Source: Methylobacterium sp. Leaf123 (lineage in GTDB: Bacteria; Pseudomonadota; Alphaproteobacteria; Rhizobiales; Beijerinckiaceae). Taken from it: a DNA stretch of 64,000 bases. Shown one piece after another: positions 8,958 to 18,180 of the stretch. The position numbers and the translations under genes were made by a program. The notes under the pieces were generated by a model, which was not told the origin of the DNA, searched no databases, and worked only from the letters and a program-made list of their open reading frames with translations. The stretch is taken from the NCBI RefSeq assembly GCF_001423405.1, contig NZ_LMNS01000007.1, forward strand, positions 26,040-90,039, in the 5' to 3' direction. Each line of letters opens with the position of its first letter. Position 1 is the first letter of the stretch.

Positions 8958-9939
8958 GCCTCCCGTCAGCGGTGCGGGCGCAGCGGCGATGAAGACGGCC
9001 CGCCTTCCCATGGGCTCGGCGCCTGGGACACGGACGATCTGGGGCGGTGAGCGGGCGGCGAATGAGGCGTCGGAGGGCATCGCCTCGACCCTCGGGCTCC
9101 TGCGCCGAAAACTGCCGTTCCTGGTGCTGTGGGTCGCGGCCTTCGTCGTGGCCGGCGCGATCTACGTGAAGCTGCTGCGGCCGGATTTCGTCGCCACGAC
9201 ACAGGTGCTCCTGCAACCGCGCATCGTCATCAACGATGGCCCCGAGGACGAGCGGCACTTCCATCAATTCATGATCGACGGCGAGCAATGCGAGACCGAG
9301 CTGCGCGTCCTGCGCTCGGAGCAGTTGCTCTACCGCGTGTTCAAGATGCTGAACCTGTCTGAGGCGCCCGAGATCCGCCGGGGTCCCGACGGGCTGTGGG
9401 CGTATGTCGACGCCACGCTCCACAAGCTCGAGCGCCTGATCGGGCCCGCCGACGACGGTGTCCAGCCCTTCTATGCCTTCGCCAACCGGGTGCGCTCACG
9501 CCGCCTCGGTCTGTCCTACGTGATCGAAATTTCCTACCGCGCGCAGACCCCCCAGCAGGCGGCGCGGGTCGTGAACGCCATTGCCGTGGCCTACGCCGCG
9601 CACCGCCTGCGCGGCGTGCTCGCCCGCGAGCAGCGCGGCGGTGTCTACCTCGAGAGCCGCCTGAAAAGCTTGCACACGCAGCTCCTGGCAGCCGATGCCG
9701 GCCTTCGCTCCGGCATCATCCCCGAGAGCGGCATGCCCGATGCCGACGTTCGCCTGCTCGGGCCCGCCACGCTGCCGCTGCGCAGCTCCTTCCCGAAGCC
9801 GGGACCGCTGCTCACCATGATGGCCGGGCTCGGGGCGGTGAGCGGTCTGCTGATCGTGCTGCTGCCGCGGACCACACCGCCGCGGGCGCTCCGAACGGAC
9901 CGCATCGGAAACTCGCCTGAACGCGTGAGGATCGCATGA
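8950..9939 (+). CDS. Wzz/GumC-type polysaccharide chain-length (co-polymerase) protein without kinase domain
   Basis: A 329-residue inner-membrane protein with one helix near residues 57-75 (LPFLVLWVAAFVVAGAIYVKLL), a periplasmic Wzz-like domain (PDFVATTQVLLQPR, then RLGLSYVIEISYRAQTPQQAARVVNAIA) and a C-terminal helix near PGPLLTMMAGLGAVSGLLIVLL. It belongs to the polysaccharide co-polymerases that set chain length with Wzy and the outer-membrane exporter. No ATP-binding motif follows the second helix. It overlaps the glycosyltransferase upstream and the export protein downstream (ATGA). A second, kinase-like family member is encoded at 15216-16907. Confidence 0.82.
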   Translation: MRKPPVSGAGAAAMKTARLPMGSAPGTRTIWGGERAANEASEGIASTLGLLRRKLPFLVLWVAAFVVAGAIYVKLLRPDFVATTQVLLQPRIVINDGPEDERHFHQFMIDGEQCETELRVLRSEQLLYRVFKMLNLSEAPEIRRGPDGLWAYVDATLHKLERLIGPADDGVQPFYAFANRVRSRRLGLSYVIEISYRAQTPQQAARVVNAIAVAYAAHRLRGVLAREQRGGVYLESRLKSLHTQLLAADAGLRSGIIPESGMPDADVRLLGPATLPLRSSFPKPGPLLTMMAGLGAVSGLLIVLLPRTTPPRALRTDRIGNSPERVRIA

Positions 9940-11246
9940 GGACGCCTGCCGCCCCCCGACGTGCCGCAGCCTGTCTGACCATGGCTGTCCTGCTCGCCAC
10001 GACCGGTATGGCCTGGGCCGAGGATCCCTACCGGCTCGGGCCCCAGGACCAGCTCCAGGTCAAAGTCTCGGATCTGCGCGCCGGAACGGGCGAGGCCTAT
10101 CAGTGGCAGGCGTTCAACGGCGAGTTCACCGTGGCCCCCTCCGGGCAGGTGGCGTTTCCGGTCGTCGGCGAGATCGAGGCCAGCGGGCGCACGACGACGG
10201 AGGTCGCCGCCGACCTTGCGGAGCGATTGAAGGCCAAGGCCGGCCTTGCCGCGAAGCCTGACGCCTCGGTCCAGATCGTGAAGTTCCGCCCGTTCTACGT
10301 CATTGGCAGTGTCGAGAAGCCGGGCGAGTACGATTACCGGCCCCAGCTCAGCGTCCTTCAGGCGGTCAGCATCGCCGGCGGCATGCAGCGGGTGCCCACC
10401 GACATCCTGCTGCGCTTCACCCGCGAGGCGGTGCAGGCGCGCAGCGACATTCAGGAGCTCTCGGCGACCCGCCTCGCCCTGATCGCGCGCCAAGCGCGGC
10501 TCGATGCGGAGATCCGTGAGATTCCGATCACGTTCCCGGCCGAGCTCCAAGCCCGCAGCAAGGAGCCTGAGATCGCCCGCATCCTGCGCGAGGAGCGCCT
10601 CGCCCTCGACACGCGCCGGGCGGCTCTCGAGGCGCAGATCGTCAACCTGAAGTATTACAAGGACTTCCTGACCGAGCAGATCGGCTCCCTGACGGCGAAG
10701 GATGCCAAAACGGCCGAACAGCTCGAACTGATGAAGAACGAACTCGCCCGCATCACCGGCCTCGTGGCCAAGGGCCTCTCGGCGATGCCGCGGCAGATCG
10801 AGGCCTCGCAGACCATCGCGACGCTCGAATCCAATCGGCTCGACAGCCAGATCGCCGTGATCCGGGCGCGACAGGACATCTCGAAGGCCGACCGCGACAT
10901 CCTCGACCTGAAGGATCAGCGCCGCAACACCGCTCTGCAAGAATCGGCCGAGACGCGGATCAAGCTCAACGAGACCGAAGCGAAGATCGAAGGGGCCAGC
11001 GCCCTCCTCCGGCAGGCGGAGATCACCTCGCCCGCCGCGGTGCTGGCCAATTCCGAGGCCTTCGCCAAGCCGGACTATCTCATCCTCCGCCGCCGCGGGA
11101 CCAAGGCCGAGACGCTTCCGGCCGACGAAGACGACCTGTTGCAACCCGGCGACGTGGTGCGCGTGCTGCCGCGGATGAACACCTCGAGTCCCTCCGCATC
11201 GGAAGGCCGGGCCCGCGCCCTGGCCGGACCGGCCAATGACGGCTGA
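9936..11246 (+). CDS. Polysaccharide export protein, ExoF/Wza-like (OPX family)
   Basis: 436 residues with a Sec signal peptide (hydrophobic LTMAVLLATTGMAWA, cleavage near Ala28). A Poly_export domain follows (YRLGPQDQLQVKVSDLR, then GEFTVAPSGQVAFPVVGEIEASGRTTTEV). An SLBB-like segment comes next (FYVIGSVEKPGEYDYRPQLSVLQAVSIAGG). Residues ~170-350 are a long predicted coiled coil rich in Glu/Arg/Leu, the layout of Sinorhizobium ExoF rather than of short Wza. It would form the periplasmic/outer-membrane part of the export channel. No lipobox cysteine is seen, so it is not an evident lipoprotein. Start ATG overlaps the previous stop. Confidence 0.85.
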   Translation: MRTPAAPRRAAACLTMAVLLATTGMAWAEDPYRLGPQDQLQVKVSDLRAGTGEAYQWQAFNGEFTVAPSGQVAFPVVGEIEASGRTTTEVAADLAERLKAKAGLAAKPDASVQIVKFRPFYVIGSVEKPGEYDYRPQLSVLQAVSIAGGMQRVPTDILLRFTREAVQARSDIQELSATRLALIARQARLDAEIREIPITFPAELQARSKEPEIARILREERLALDTRRAALEAQIVNLKYYKDFLTEQIGSLTAKDAKTAEQLELMKNELARITGLVAKGLSAMPRQIEASQTIATLESNRLDSQIAVIRARQDISKADRDILDLKDQRRNTALQESAETRIKLNETEAKIEGASALLRQAEITSPAAVLANSEAFAKPDYLILRRRGTKAETLPADEDDLLQPGDVVRVLPRMNTSSPSASEGRARALAGPANDG

Positions 11247-11255
11247 GGCACACCG

Positions 11256-12692
11256 ATGAGCTGGCCTGCCGCGCTCCTGTGGGTTCTGATTTTCGCGGCG
11301 GCCGTCTCGAACGGGCCGGGCCTGCTCTACCTGCTGATGGTCTGCGGCGCGTTCGGCTCCCTGCAGATGCTGCCGGGCAGCGGCGGCGCGAACCTGCTGC
11401 CTCAATCCGCCTGCGCCGCCGTCTTCGTCTGCAAGGTTCTGATTCAGCGCGGCAACGTCCTGCGCGGGGTCGAGGCCGCCCTCGATCCGCAGCGCTTGGC
11501 CCTGTTCTCGGCCTTCCTCGTCTACGCCCTCTTCGGCGCCGTGGTGCTGCCGCGCGTGTTCTCGGGAATGATCGAGGTGGTGCCGGTCTCCGCCTTCCGG
11601 TTCGGCACGGACATCCTGAAGCCGGGTGCGGGCAACATCACGCAGTCCGGCTACATGATGCTGTCCTACGCCACGGCCCTGGCCTTCACGGTCATCGGCC
11701 AGACCGAGACGACGCGCGCGCATTACCGGCGCGCGCTGCTCTGCGGGGCCTATGCGCTCATCGCCACCGGCCTCATCGACCTGATCACCTTCAGCCTCAA
11801 CCTCGGGGCCGTCCTCGAACCGTTCCGCACCGCCACCTACGCGCTCCTGACGGATGTCGAGGCCGAGGGGGCCAAGCGCGTCGTCGGCCTGATGCCGGAA
11901 GCCTCCAGCTACGGCACGGCCTGCGTCGGCCTCGCGGCGGCGCTCCTCTTCACCCGGCCTCTCTACCGCCCCGGCACCGAGCTGCGTCTGGTGATGGTCG
12001 CAATCGGCGCGCTCGTCCTGATGACCATGCTCTCGACCTCGTCCACGGCCTATGTCGGCCTTGCGGTGTTCGGGCTGGTCTACGGCTGCGATCTGCTGGT
12101 GCGCATGCTCGACGCGGGCAACCCGCGCCGCGACGGGATCGGCCTGGAAGTCGGCCTCATCGTGCTCGCCGTCTTCGCGGTCTTCGCGACCTTCGTGATC
12201 AAGCCGACGCTGTTCGATCCGGTCGTCGCGATGGTCGACAAGATGGTGTTCCAGAAATCCAGTTCGGCCTCCTATGTCGAGCGCAGCCTGTGGAACAGGG
12301 TCGGCTGGCACGCCTTCCTGGATTCCGGCGGCCTCGGGGTCGGGCTCGGCTCGATCCGCGTCTCGAACTGGGCGATCTCGATCCTCGGCAGCACCGGCCT
12401 CTTCGGCGCGCTGCTGATGTTCGGCTTCATCGCGCAGCAGCTCGTGTCCGCACCGCGGGGTGCTTCGCGCAAGGCCGTCCTGTTCGCCACCGTCACGAAG
12501 CTCGCGCTCCTGCCGGTCCTGGTGATGTACCAGCTCTCCGGCACCATTCCCGATATCGGGATCGCCGCCTCCGCAGCGCTCGGCATGATTGCGGCCACCC
12601 ACGCACGGCCCGGCGGCCAGCGGACCATGCCCCTGCGATCGCTCGCGGGCCGGCCCGCGTCGGTGGGCGGCCCGTCGGAGTTCCAGACGTGA
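11256..12692 (+). CDS. O-antigen-ligase/polymerase-like membrane protein (probable Wzy)
   Basis: 478 residues, mostly hydrophobic, with about ten predicted membrane segments and one larger periplasmic loop in the second half (about residues 315-370, containing SSSASYVERSLWNRVGWHAFLDSGGLGVGLGS). That loop with its Arg residues and the GVGLGS turn is typical of Wzy_C/O-antigen-ligase-like proteins, which polymerise lipid-linked repeat units at the periplasmic face. The position directly after the export gene supports polymerase over ligase. An 8-nt spaced GAGG precedes the ATG. Sequence conservation in this family is low, so the name rests on topology and context. Confidence 0.72.
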   Translation: MSWPAALLWVLIFAAAVSNGPGLLYLLMVCGAFGSLQMLPGSGGANLLPQSACAAVFVCKVLIQRGNVLRGVEAALDPQRLALFSAFLVYALFGAVVLPRVFSGMIEVVPVSAFRFGTDILKPGAGNITQSGYMMLSYATALAFTVIGQTETTRAHYRRALLCGAYALIATGLIDLITFSLNLGAVLEPFRTATYALLTDVEAEGAKRVVGLMPEASSYGTACVGLAAALLFTRPLYRPGTELRLVMVAIGALVLMTMLSTSSTAYVGLAVFGLVYGCDLLVRMLDAGNPRRDGIGLEVGLIVLAVFAVFATFVIKPTLFDPVVAMVDKMVFQKSSSASYVERSLWNRVGWHAFLDSGGLGVGLGSIRVSNWAISILGSTGLFGALLMFGFIAQQLVSAPRGASRKAVLFATVTKLALLPVLVMYQLSGTIPDIGIAASAALGMIAATHARPGGQRTMPLRSLAGRPASVGGPSEFQT

Positions 12693-12983
12693 GGATCGCC
12701 GCCACGGGCCGCGCGGCAGACCCGACGCAAGCCTTGCGCAGTGTTCGCGGAGGCCGAATCCGGTCAACACCGCGATCGGCACCCAATCCGATCGGCTACG
12801 CCCTTGTATCCGGCGTGAGATATCGGACACACAATTGCATTTTCGTCAGCGGACTGGACCGAACGAGGCGAAACAATCGTATTCCTCCGGCAAATCGGCC
12901 TACACAGTCGAGCCAGAGGCAACACGCCGACACCTGCCCGCGCGTCGGAGCCTCCGCTTCCTTGTTCACTCGGCGAGGGATCG

Positions 12984-14114
12984 ATGGATCATGGCGATGT
13001 GCGTCTCCTCACCCGCGAGCCGCCTCTGACGTCTTCGGGAGGTCCCTGCCCGACAGCGACCTTCGCGATCAATGGTCGCTTTTACGCTCAACCGGTGACC
13101 GGCGTGCAGCGCTACGCCCGGGAGATCGTATCGGAACTCGACGGCCTGTTGAGTCGTCAGGGTGCGCGGGCCCAGCTGATCCTGCCGCCGACGGTTGCGG
13201 CACTGCCGGCCTTCGCGACGATCGAGCCGTGCCGCGCGGGCAGGGCTTCGGGCCATCTCTGGGAGCAGGCGATCCTGCCCGTCCGGGCCGGGGCGCCGCT
13301 GCTCAACCTGTGCAACACCGGGCCGCTCTCGCTGCGTCGACAGATCGTGTGCATGCACGATACGAACGTGTTCGACGAGCCGAGCAGCTACAGCCCCTCC
13401 TTCCGCGCGCTCTACCGGGTGCTGCTGCCGGGCCTCGCCAAGCGTGGGGCGGTGATCACCTCCGTCTCGCGCTTCTCGGCCCACCAACTCGCCCAGCGTC
13501 TCGGGATCGCACCGCACTCGATCACGGTCATGTACAACGGGCGCGAGCACGTCTTCCGCTGGAACGCCGCAGCGTCCGACCTGTCTGCACGCCTGCGCGG
13601 GGTGCGGCCCTTCGTTCTGCTGCTCGGAAGCCGCGCCCGGCACAAGAACGCCGCCTTCATCCTGCGGCAGGCGGAAGCGCTCGACGCCCTGGGCATCGAC
13701 CTCATCGTAGCGGGCGGCTACGCGGCCATCTTCTCGCCGACGGAATCTGTGCGCGCCCGCAACATTCACGGCCTCGGCGTCGTCACGGACGACGACCTCG
13801 CCTGGCTCTACGCGCACGCTCTCTGCCTGGCCTTTCCCTCACGCTCCGAAGGGTTCGGCCTGCCCCTGCTCGAGGCGATGACGCTCGGTTGCCCGGTGAT
13901 TGCCTCGAACCAGTCCTGCCTGCCGGAGATCTGCGGCGACGCGACCCTTCTCGCGGGTCCGGACGACGCGCCGGCTTGGCTGGCCCATGTCCGCACCCTG
14001 GTCGCGTCGCCGGATCTGCGTGCCGAGCTGCGCGGACGCGGTCTGGAGCGCGCGAAGGCCTTCTCCTGGCGCAACGCGGCCCAGAGTTATCTCGACCTGC
14101 TGCAACGCCTTTAG
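12984..14114 (+). CDS. Glycosyltransferase family 4
   Basis: 376 residues. The N-terminal half contains INGRFYAQPVTGVQRYAREIV, the glycine-containing acceptor loop common in WsaF/RfaG-like mannosyl- and rhamnosyltransferases. The C-terminal half has PFVLLLGSRARHKN (nucleotide-sugar domain start) and the EX7E motif in SRSEGFGLPLLEAMTLGCPVIAS, then CGDATLLAGPDD. GAGG 5 nt upstream supports the ATG. It lies about 290 bp after the polymerase, with no recognisable gene between, so it may have its own promoter. Donor sugar not assignable. Confidence 0.88.
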   Translation: MDHGDVRLLTREPPLTSSGGPCPTATFAINGRFYAQPVTGVQRYAREIVSELDGLLSRQGARAQLILPPTVAALPAFATIEPCRAGRASGHLWEQAILPVRAGAPLLNLCNTGPLSLRRQIVCMHDTNVFDEPSSYSPSFRALYRVLLPGLAKRGAVITSVSRFSAHQLAQRLGIAPHSITVMYNGREHVFRWNAAASDLSARLRGVRPFVLLLGSRARHKNAAFILRQAEALDALGIDLIVAGGYAAIFSPTESVRARNIHGLGVVTDDDLAWLYAHALCLAFPSRSEGFGLPLLEAMTLGCPVIASNQSCLPEICGDATLLAGPDDAPAWLAHVRTLVASPDLRAELRGRGLERAKAFSWRNAAQSYLDLLQRL

Positions 14115-14313
14115 AGCGCGCTCCTCCGAACCGGATACCGGCGCGGCGACGCCGGCACCTTTGCGAGAGCGTAGCCGCCGCGTCCGACCGGGACGCATGT
14201 CGGCGCGCGCCTCGATCCGAATTTGCGGCCGGCGCGGCGCCGCCGCGCACGCGGATTGCTTCGCGAGAAGGCCGCATCCGTTTTTTCCCTGCCAGCGAGA
14301 GAGGCCAGCGGTG

Positions 14314-15219
14314 ATGAGCATTCGGCCCTTCGACACCGCCGCGATCGACCCGGCGCGCGTCTGCGTCGGGATCGCGACGCGCGGTCGCCCGGACCAGCTC
14401 GCGGCGATGCTCGACAACCTCGCCCGCCAGACCCTGAAGCCGCAGACGATCATCGTCTGCTGCACGGGCCCCGAGGATGTCGGCGCGGTCGCCGCGCGCG
14501 GGGACGTGACGGTGGTCTACGAACAGCCGGGCCTCGCCCGGCAGCGCAACGGCATTCTGCGCGCGCTCCCGGACGGGACGGACTGGATCGTCTTCTTCGA
14601 CGACGACTTCTATCCCGATCCGCGCTGGATCGAGACCGTGTCGCGGGCCTTCCGGGCCGAGCCGGGTCTGGCCTGCATCACCGGCCATGTGCTGGCCGAC
14701 GGCATTCTCGGGCCCGGCCTCACCCGCGAGGAGGCGCTGGCGTGCATTGCCGCCCACGATCCGGCCACGGACGATTGGGTGATCGAGGGCTACAGCCCCT
14801 ATGGCTGCAACATGGCCTTCCGCTGCGAGACCATCGCGGGTCTGCGGTTCGACGAGCGGCTCGTGCTCTACGGATGGCTGGAGGATCGCGACTTCGGAAC
14901 CCGCGTCGAGCAGCGCGGCGGGCGGCTGATCAAGCTCGGCACGGCCACCGGCGTGCATCTCGGCGTCAAGGGTGGCCGGGTGTCCGGACGCAAGCTCGGC
15001 TACTCCCAGGTGATGAACCCGGTCTACATGCACCGGAAGAGCACGATGACCACCGCGCAGCTGATCCGCCAGATCATCCGCAACGTCGCCGCCAACCTCG
15101 TGAAGTCGGCCCGGCCCGAGCCCTATGTCGACCGTCGTGGGCGCCTCGTCGGAAACCTCATCGCCGCGCTCGACCTGCTGCGCCTGCGCCTGACTCCGGA
15201 ACGGGCCGCCTCCCTATGA
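14314..15219 (+). CDS. Glycosyltransferase family 2
   Basis: About 301 residues with a GT-A fold: VCVGIATRGRPDQLAAMLDNLARQT at the N-terminus, the metal-binding DDD cluster in WIVFFDDDFYPDPRWIE, and the acceptor/ED motif LYGWLEDRDFGTRVEQRGGRL. The start was placed at the ATG (14314); a GTG three bases earlier is equally in frame. The stop codon overlaps the start of the co-polymerase (ATGA), so the two are translationally coupled. It would add one sugar to the lipid-linked unit in the cytoplasm; a separate acceptor specificity cannot be deduced. Confidence 0.87.
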   Translation: MSIRPFDTAAIDPARVCVGIATRGRPDQLAAMLDNLARQTLKPQTIIVCCTGPEDVGAVAARGDVTVVYEQPGLARQRNGILRALPDGTDWIVFFDDDFYPDPRWIETVSRAFRAEPGLACITGHVLADGILGPGLTREEALACIAAHDPATDDWVIEGYSPYGCNMAFRCETIAGLRFDERLVLYGWLEDRDFGTRVEQRGGRLIKLGTATGVHLGVKGGRVSGRKLGYSQVMNPVYMHRKSTMTTAQLIRQIIRNVAANLVKSARPEPYVDRRGRLVGNLIAALDLLRLRLTPERAASL

Positions 15220-16907
15220 ACTACACCTCCAAGATCGTCCGCCCGGACGACCCGCATGACGGCCCGCTTCCCGGGCTCGACCGCATCGACTTCGGCGAGC
15301 CCGGTTACGAGGCCGAGACGACGCTGATCGGCGACCTGATCGCCGCGATCCGGCGGCATGCCCTGGCGCTCGCCCTATGGATCCTGCTCTGCACGGCCGC
15401 CGGCGTCGCCTATGTGGTGATGGCCCAGCCTGAATTCGTGGCTGCGGCTCAGATCGCGCTGGAGCCGCGGGTGCGCTTGCCGCCGGGCGCAGACGCCGCG
15501 GCAGCCGCCTCCGCCACGGCCCCGACCCTCGACAGCGCCCAGGCGGAGAGCCAGGTGCAGATCATCCGCTCCGCACGCAACCTGCGCTACGTGTTCGACA
15601 CGCTCGGCCTCGACAAGGATCCGGCCTATACGGCCAAGGGGCCGGGCCTCATCAGACGAACCATCGACGGGATCACGGCCCTTCTTCCGTTCCTGTCCAC
15701 GCCTCCCCCCTCGCCCGAGGAGGAGGCGATGCGCGCCCGCGAAATCGCCTTCCAGAACTTCTCCGATCGGGTGCAGGTCAAGCGGCTCGGGCAGTCCTAC
15801 GTCCTCGAAGTGTCGTTCCGGGGCCTGACACCGCAGGATGCCGCCCGCCTGACGAACGCGATCGCGGCGGCTTACATCCGCGACCAAGTGCTCGTCCGCG
15901 CCGCTTCGGATCAGCGCGGCACCGAGTTCCTGCAGGGCCGGATCGCCCTGATCCAGGCTCAGAAGAAGGCCGCCGACGAGGCGGTCGCCACGGGCGTGAT
16001 CACCGATTTCCAGTTTCCGGATTCGGACGCGCGCATCGTCGGCGCGGCGCTGCGGCCCCTCGCGGCCGCCTATCCGCAGACCAAACTGATCCTTCTGCTC
16101 GGCGCTCTCTTCGGCCTCGTCAGCGGCATCGGGTGCATCGCGGTCCTGCACAGCTTCGACCGTACCGTCCGCTCGCTGGCTCAGATTCGCCGGACGCTCG
16201 GCACCGACGGCATTGTCGTCCCGCGCTTCAAGGGCGGACGCCTGACGGAGACCACCGCACTCGACCGGCCCGATTCCGAGTTCGCGCTCGCCCTCCGCCA
16301 GTTGCGCACCGTCCTCTTCGCCGCGGGGGGCGAGTCCCGCTCCCTCTCGGTCGGGCTCGTCTCCTGCCACAAGGACGAGGGCTGCAGCATGCTCAGCGCC
16401 AACCTGGCCTGCCTGCTCTCCACATCGAGCGACCGGGTGGTGCTCGTGGATGCCGATTTGCGCGATCCCGAACTCACCCGCCGCTTCGCACCGAGGGCGA
16501 CGACCGGGCTCGAAAGCCTCGTGCTCTCGCCCGGCATCGGCGCGGACCTGCCTGAGATCGCACTCTCCGCCACGTTCGGCTTCGTGCCCGCCGTGGCGGC
16601 CGGGCAGGCGGCCAATCCCAACGCCTTTCTCGGCGCACGCGGGATGCGGGCGGCGCTGGCGCGGGTCAACGGCAAGCGGGATCTCATCCTCGACCTGCCG
16701 CCGCTCGATGCCTCCTCCGACGCCCAGGCGATCGGGCACATGCTCACCGGCATCGTCCTCGTCGCCAGCCTGAACCGGACGAAGCTCGACCAGCTCTCGG
16801 ACGCCATCCGCGCCCTCCGGTCGGCCAATTGCCGCGTTCTGGGGATCGTCCTCAACGATCCGGTGCCGTCCCCCAAAGCCAGGAGGCGAGTCAGTGCATC
16901 AGCCTAG
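15216..16907 (+). CDS. Wzc/GumC-like chain-length determinant with degenerate BY-kinase domain
   Basis: 563 residues: N-terminal Wzz domain with a helix near residues 48-66 (LALALWILLCTAAGVAYVV), periplasmic part with QSYVLEVSFRGLTPQDAARLTNAIA, a second helix (ILLLGALFGLVSGIGCIAVL), then a cytoplasmic CpsD/Wzc-like ATPase domain. In that domain Walker A' is intact (VVLVDADLRDPEL) and Walker B-like RDLILDLPPLD is present. The P-loop reads SCHKDEGCSM, with Cys390 where the essential Lys of GK[ST] should be. No C-terminal tyrosine cluster follows. The protein probably still acts in chain-length control but is unlikely to be an active tyrosine kinase. The start overlaps the upstream GT2 gene. Confidence 0.85.
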   Translation: MNYTSKIVRPDDPHDGPLPGLDRIDFGEPGYEAETTLIGDLIAAIRRHALALALWILLCTAAGVAYVVMAQPEFVAAAQIALEPRVRLPPGADAAAAASATAPTLDSAQAESQVQIIRSARNLRYVFDTLGLDKDPAYTAKGPGLIRRTIDGITALLPFLSTPPPSPEEEAMRAREIAFQNFSDRVQVKRLGQSYVLEVSFRGLTPQDAARLTNAIAAAYIRDQVLVRAASDQRGTEFLQGRIALIQAQKKAADEAVATGVITDFQFPDSDARIVGAALRPLAAAYPQTKLILLLGALFGLVSGIGCIAVLHSFDRTVRSLAQIRRTLGTDGIVVPRFKGGRLTETTALDRPDSEFALALRQLRTVLFAAGGESRSLSVGLVSCHKDEGCSMLSANLACLLSTSSDRVVLVDADLRDPELTRRFAPRATTGLESLVLSPGIGADLPEIALSATFGFVPAVAAGQAANPNAFLGARGMRAALARVNGKRDLILDLPPLDASSDAQAIGHMLTGIVLVASLNRTKLDQLSDAIRALRSANCRVLGIVLNDPVPSPKARRRVSASA

Positions 16908-18180
16908 TGCGGCGAAGCGAGCGGGAAGCAGACGGCCCGACGAACTGCGTGTCGGCCTCTTTAACGTCAAGTATAGCCCGAACCTCGGCGATGGCCTGCT
17001 CTCGGAATGCATCGAGGCCGAACTCAAGCGTCTCGTGCCCGGCCTGTCCGTCGAGGCCTTCGACCTTGCGGGCCGCACGGACTACGTCGCGGGGGGGCGC
17101 CTGCGCGGAACCGCACTGAGTCTGCTCCAGAGCAGCCCGACGCCCGTGCGCCACGGCCTCGCACGCGCGCTGCTCGGCCGCTCCCTGAGCCGTCAGCGCC
17201 CCGTTTGGCGCTCACGGCTCGCGGGCATCGACGCGGCGGTGACCGGCGGCGGCAACCTGTTCAGCGACGCCGACCTCAACTTTCCTCTCAAGATCGACGC
17301 GGCCTGGGGCGAGCTGCGCGCGGCCGGCATCCCCACCGCGGTGTTCGCCGTCGGCGTGGCCGATAACTGGTCCGAGACCGGGGCCGCCCTGTTTCGGCGT
17401 GCACTGGCGGGTACGCGCATCGTCGAAGCCTCGGTGCGCGACGCGCGCTCGGCCGAGATCTGGAACCGGCGGCTCGGCCCGTCGGGCGCCCCCCGCGCGC
17501 GGGTGGTGCACGATCCCGGCCTCTTGGTCGCCCGGCACGTACCGCAGGTGCGCCGCCCCTGCACGACGCCGCGGATCGGCCTCGGCCTCACCCACCCGAC
17601 CACGCTGCGCTACCATTCCGACGAGGCGGCGGTGAGCGAGCGCGATCTGAACGCGTGGTACGCGGCGCTGGTCCGCGGCTGCTTCGCGCGGGGCTGGACC
17701 GTCGATGTCTTCACGAACGGCAGTCCGGAGGACGAGGCCTATCTGCGCCGCCTGCGCGCGATCCTGGCCGAAACCGCCCCGGCGCCGCCCGGCGGGCCGG
17801 CCATCACCTTCGCGCCGCGCTTCCGCAACCCGACCGAACTCGCGACCTTCGTGTCGGGGCTCGACCTGCTGATGGCCCACCGGCTGCACGCCAACATCGC
17901 GGCCTATTCCTACGGCGTCCCGCAGATCGGCTTCACTTGGGATCTCAAGCTCGTGAGCTTTTTCGACCTCGTCGGGCGCGGCGACTACGTCCACACCGCG
18001 GGCCGCGAGAGTCCCGAGGTCGTGCTGGCGCTGGCCGAGCGCGGTTTGCGCGAGGGTCTCGACCGCCGTCGCCATGGCAAAATCCTCGACGAGGCCTGTG
18101 CCGACGTGGCCGTCCTCGCCGAGGCCCTGAAGACAAGCGTCGGGCCTGAGGCCGCGATCCCCTGCGAGGCTCGGACATGA
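16894..18180 (+). CDS. Polysaccharide pyruvyl transferase
   Basis: 428 residues of the CsaB/WcaK pyruvyl-transferase family, which adds a pyruvate ketal from phosphoenolpyruvate to a sugar, giving the polymer extra negative charge. Seen: NLGDGLLSECIEAEL near the N-terminus, DAAVTGGGNLFSDADLN, EASVRDARSAEIW, and the C-terminal MAHRLHANIAAYSYGVPQIGF motif holding the catalytic His/Arg region. It overlaps both neighbours (14 bp with the co-polymerase, 4 bp with the next glycosyltransferase), so it belongs to one tight operon. Succinoglycan-type polymers carry pyruvate in the same way; the acceptor sugar here is unknown. Confidence 0.88.
   Translation: MHQPSAAKRAGSRRPDELRVGLFNVKYSPNLGDGLLSECIEAELKRLVPGLSVEAFDLAGRTDYVAGGRLRGTALSLLQSSPTPVRHGLARALLGRSLSRQRPVWRSRLAGIDAAVTGGGNLFSDADLNFPLKIDAAWGELRAAGIPTAVFAVGVADNWSETGAALFRRALAGTRIVEASVRDARSAEIWNRRLGPSGAPRARVVHDPGLLVARHVPQVRRPCTTPRIGLGLTHPTTLRYHSDEAAVSERDLNAWYAALVRGCFARGWTVDVFTNGSPEDEAYLRRLRAILAETAPAPPGGPAITFAPRFRNPTELATFVSGLDLLMAHRLHANIAAYSYGVPQIGFTWDLKLVSFFDLVGRGDYVHTAGRESPEVVLALAERGLREGLDRRRHGKILDEACADVAVLAEALKTSVGPEAAIPCEART

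Noticed and set aside
9645..12830. Minus-strand open frame of 1061 codons
   Set aside because: Antisense shadow of the export and polymerase genes; rich in Arg/Glu/Gln without any domain, typical of high-GC reverse frames.
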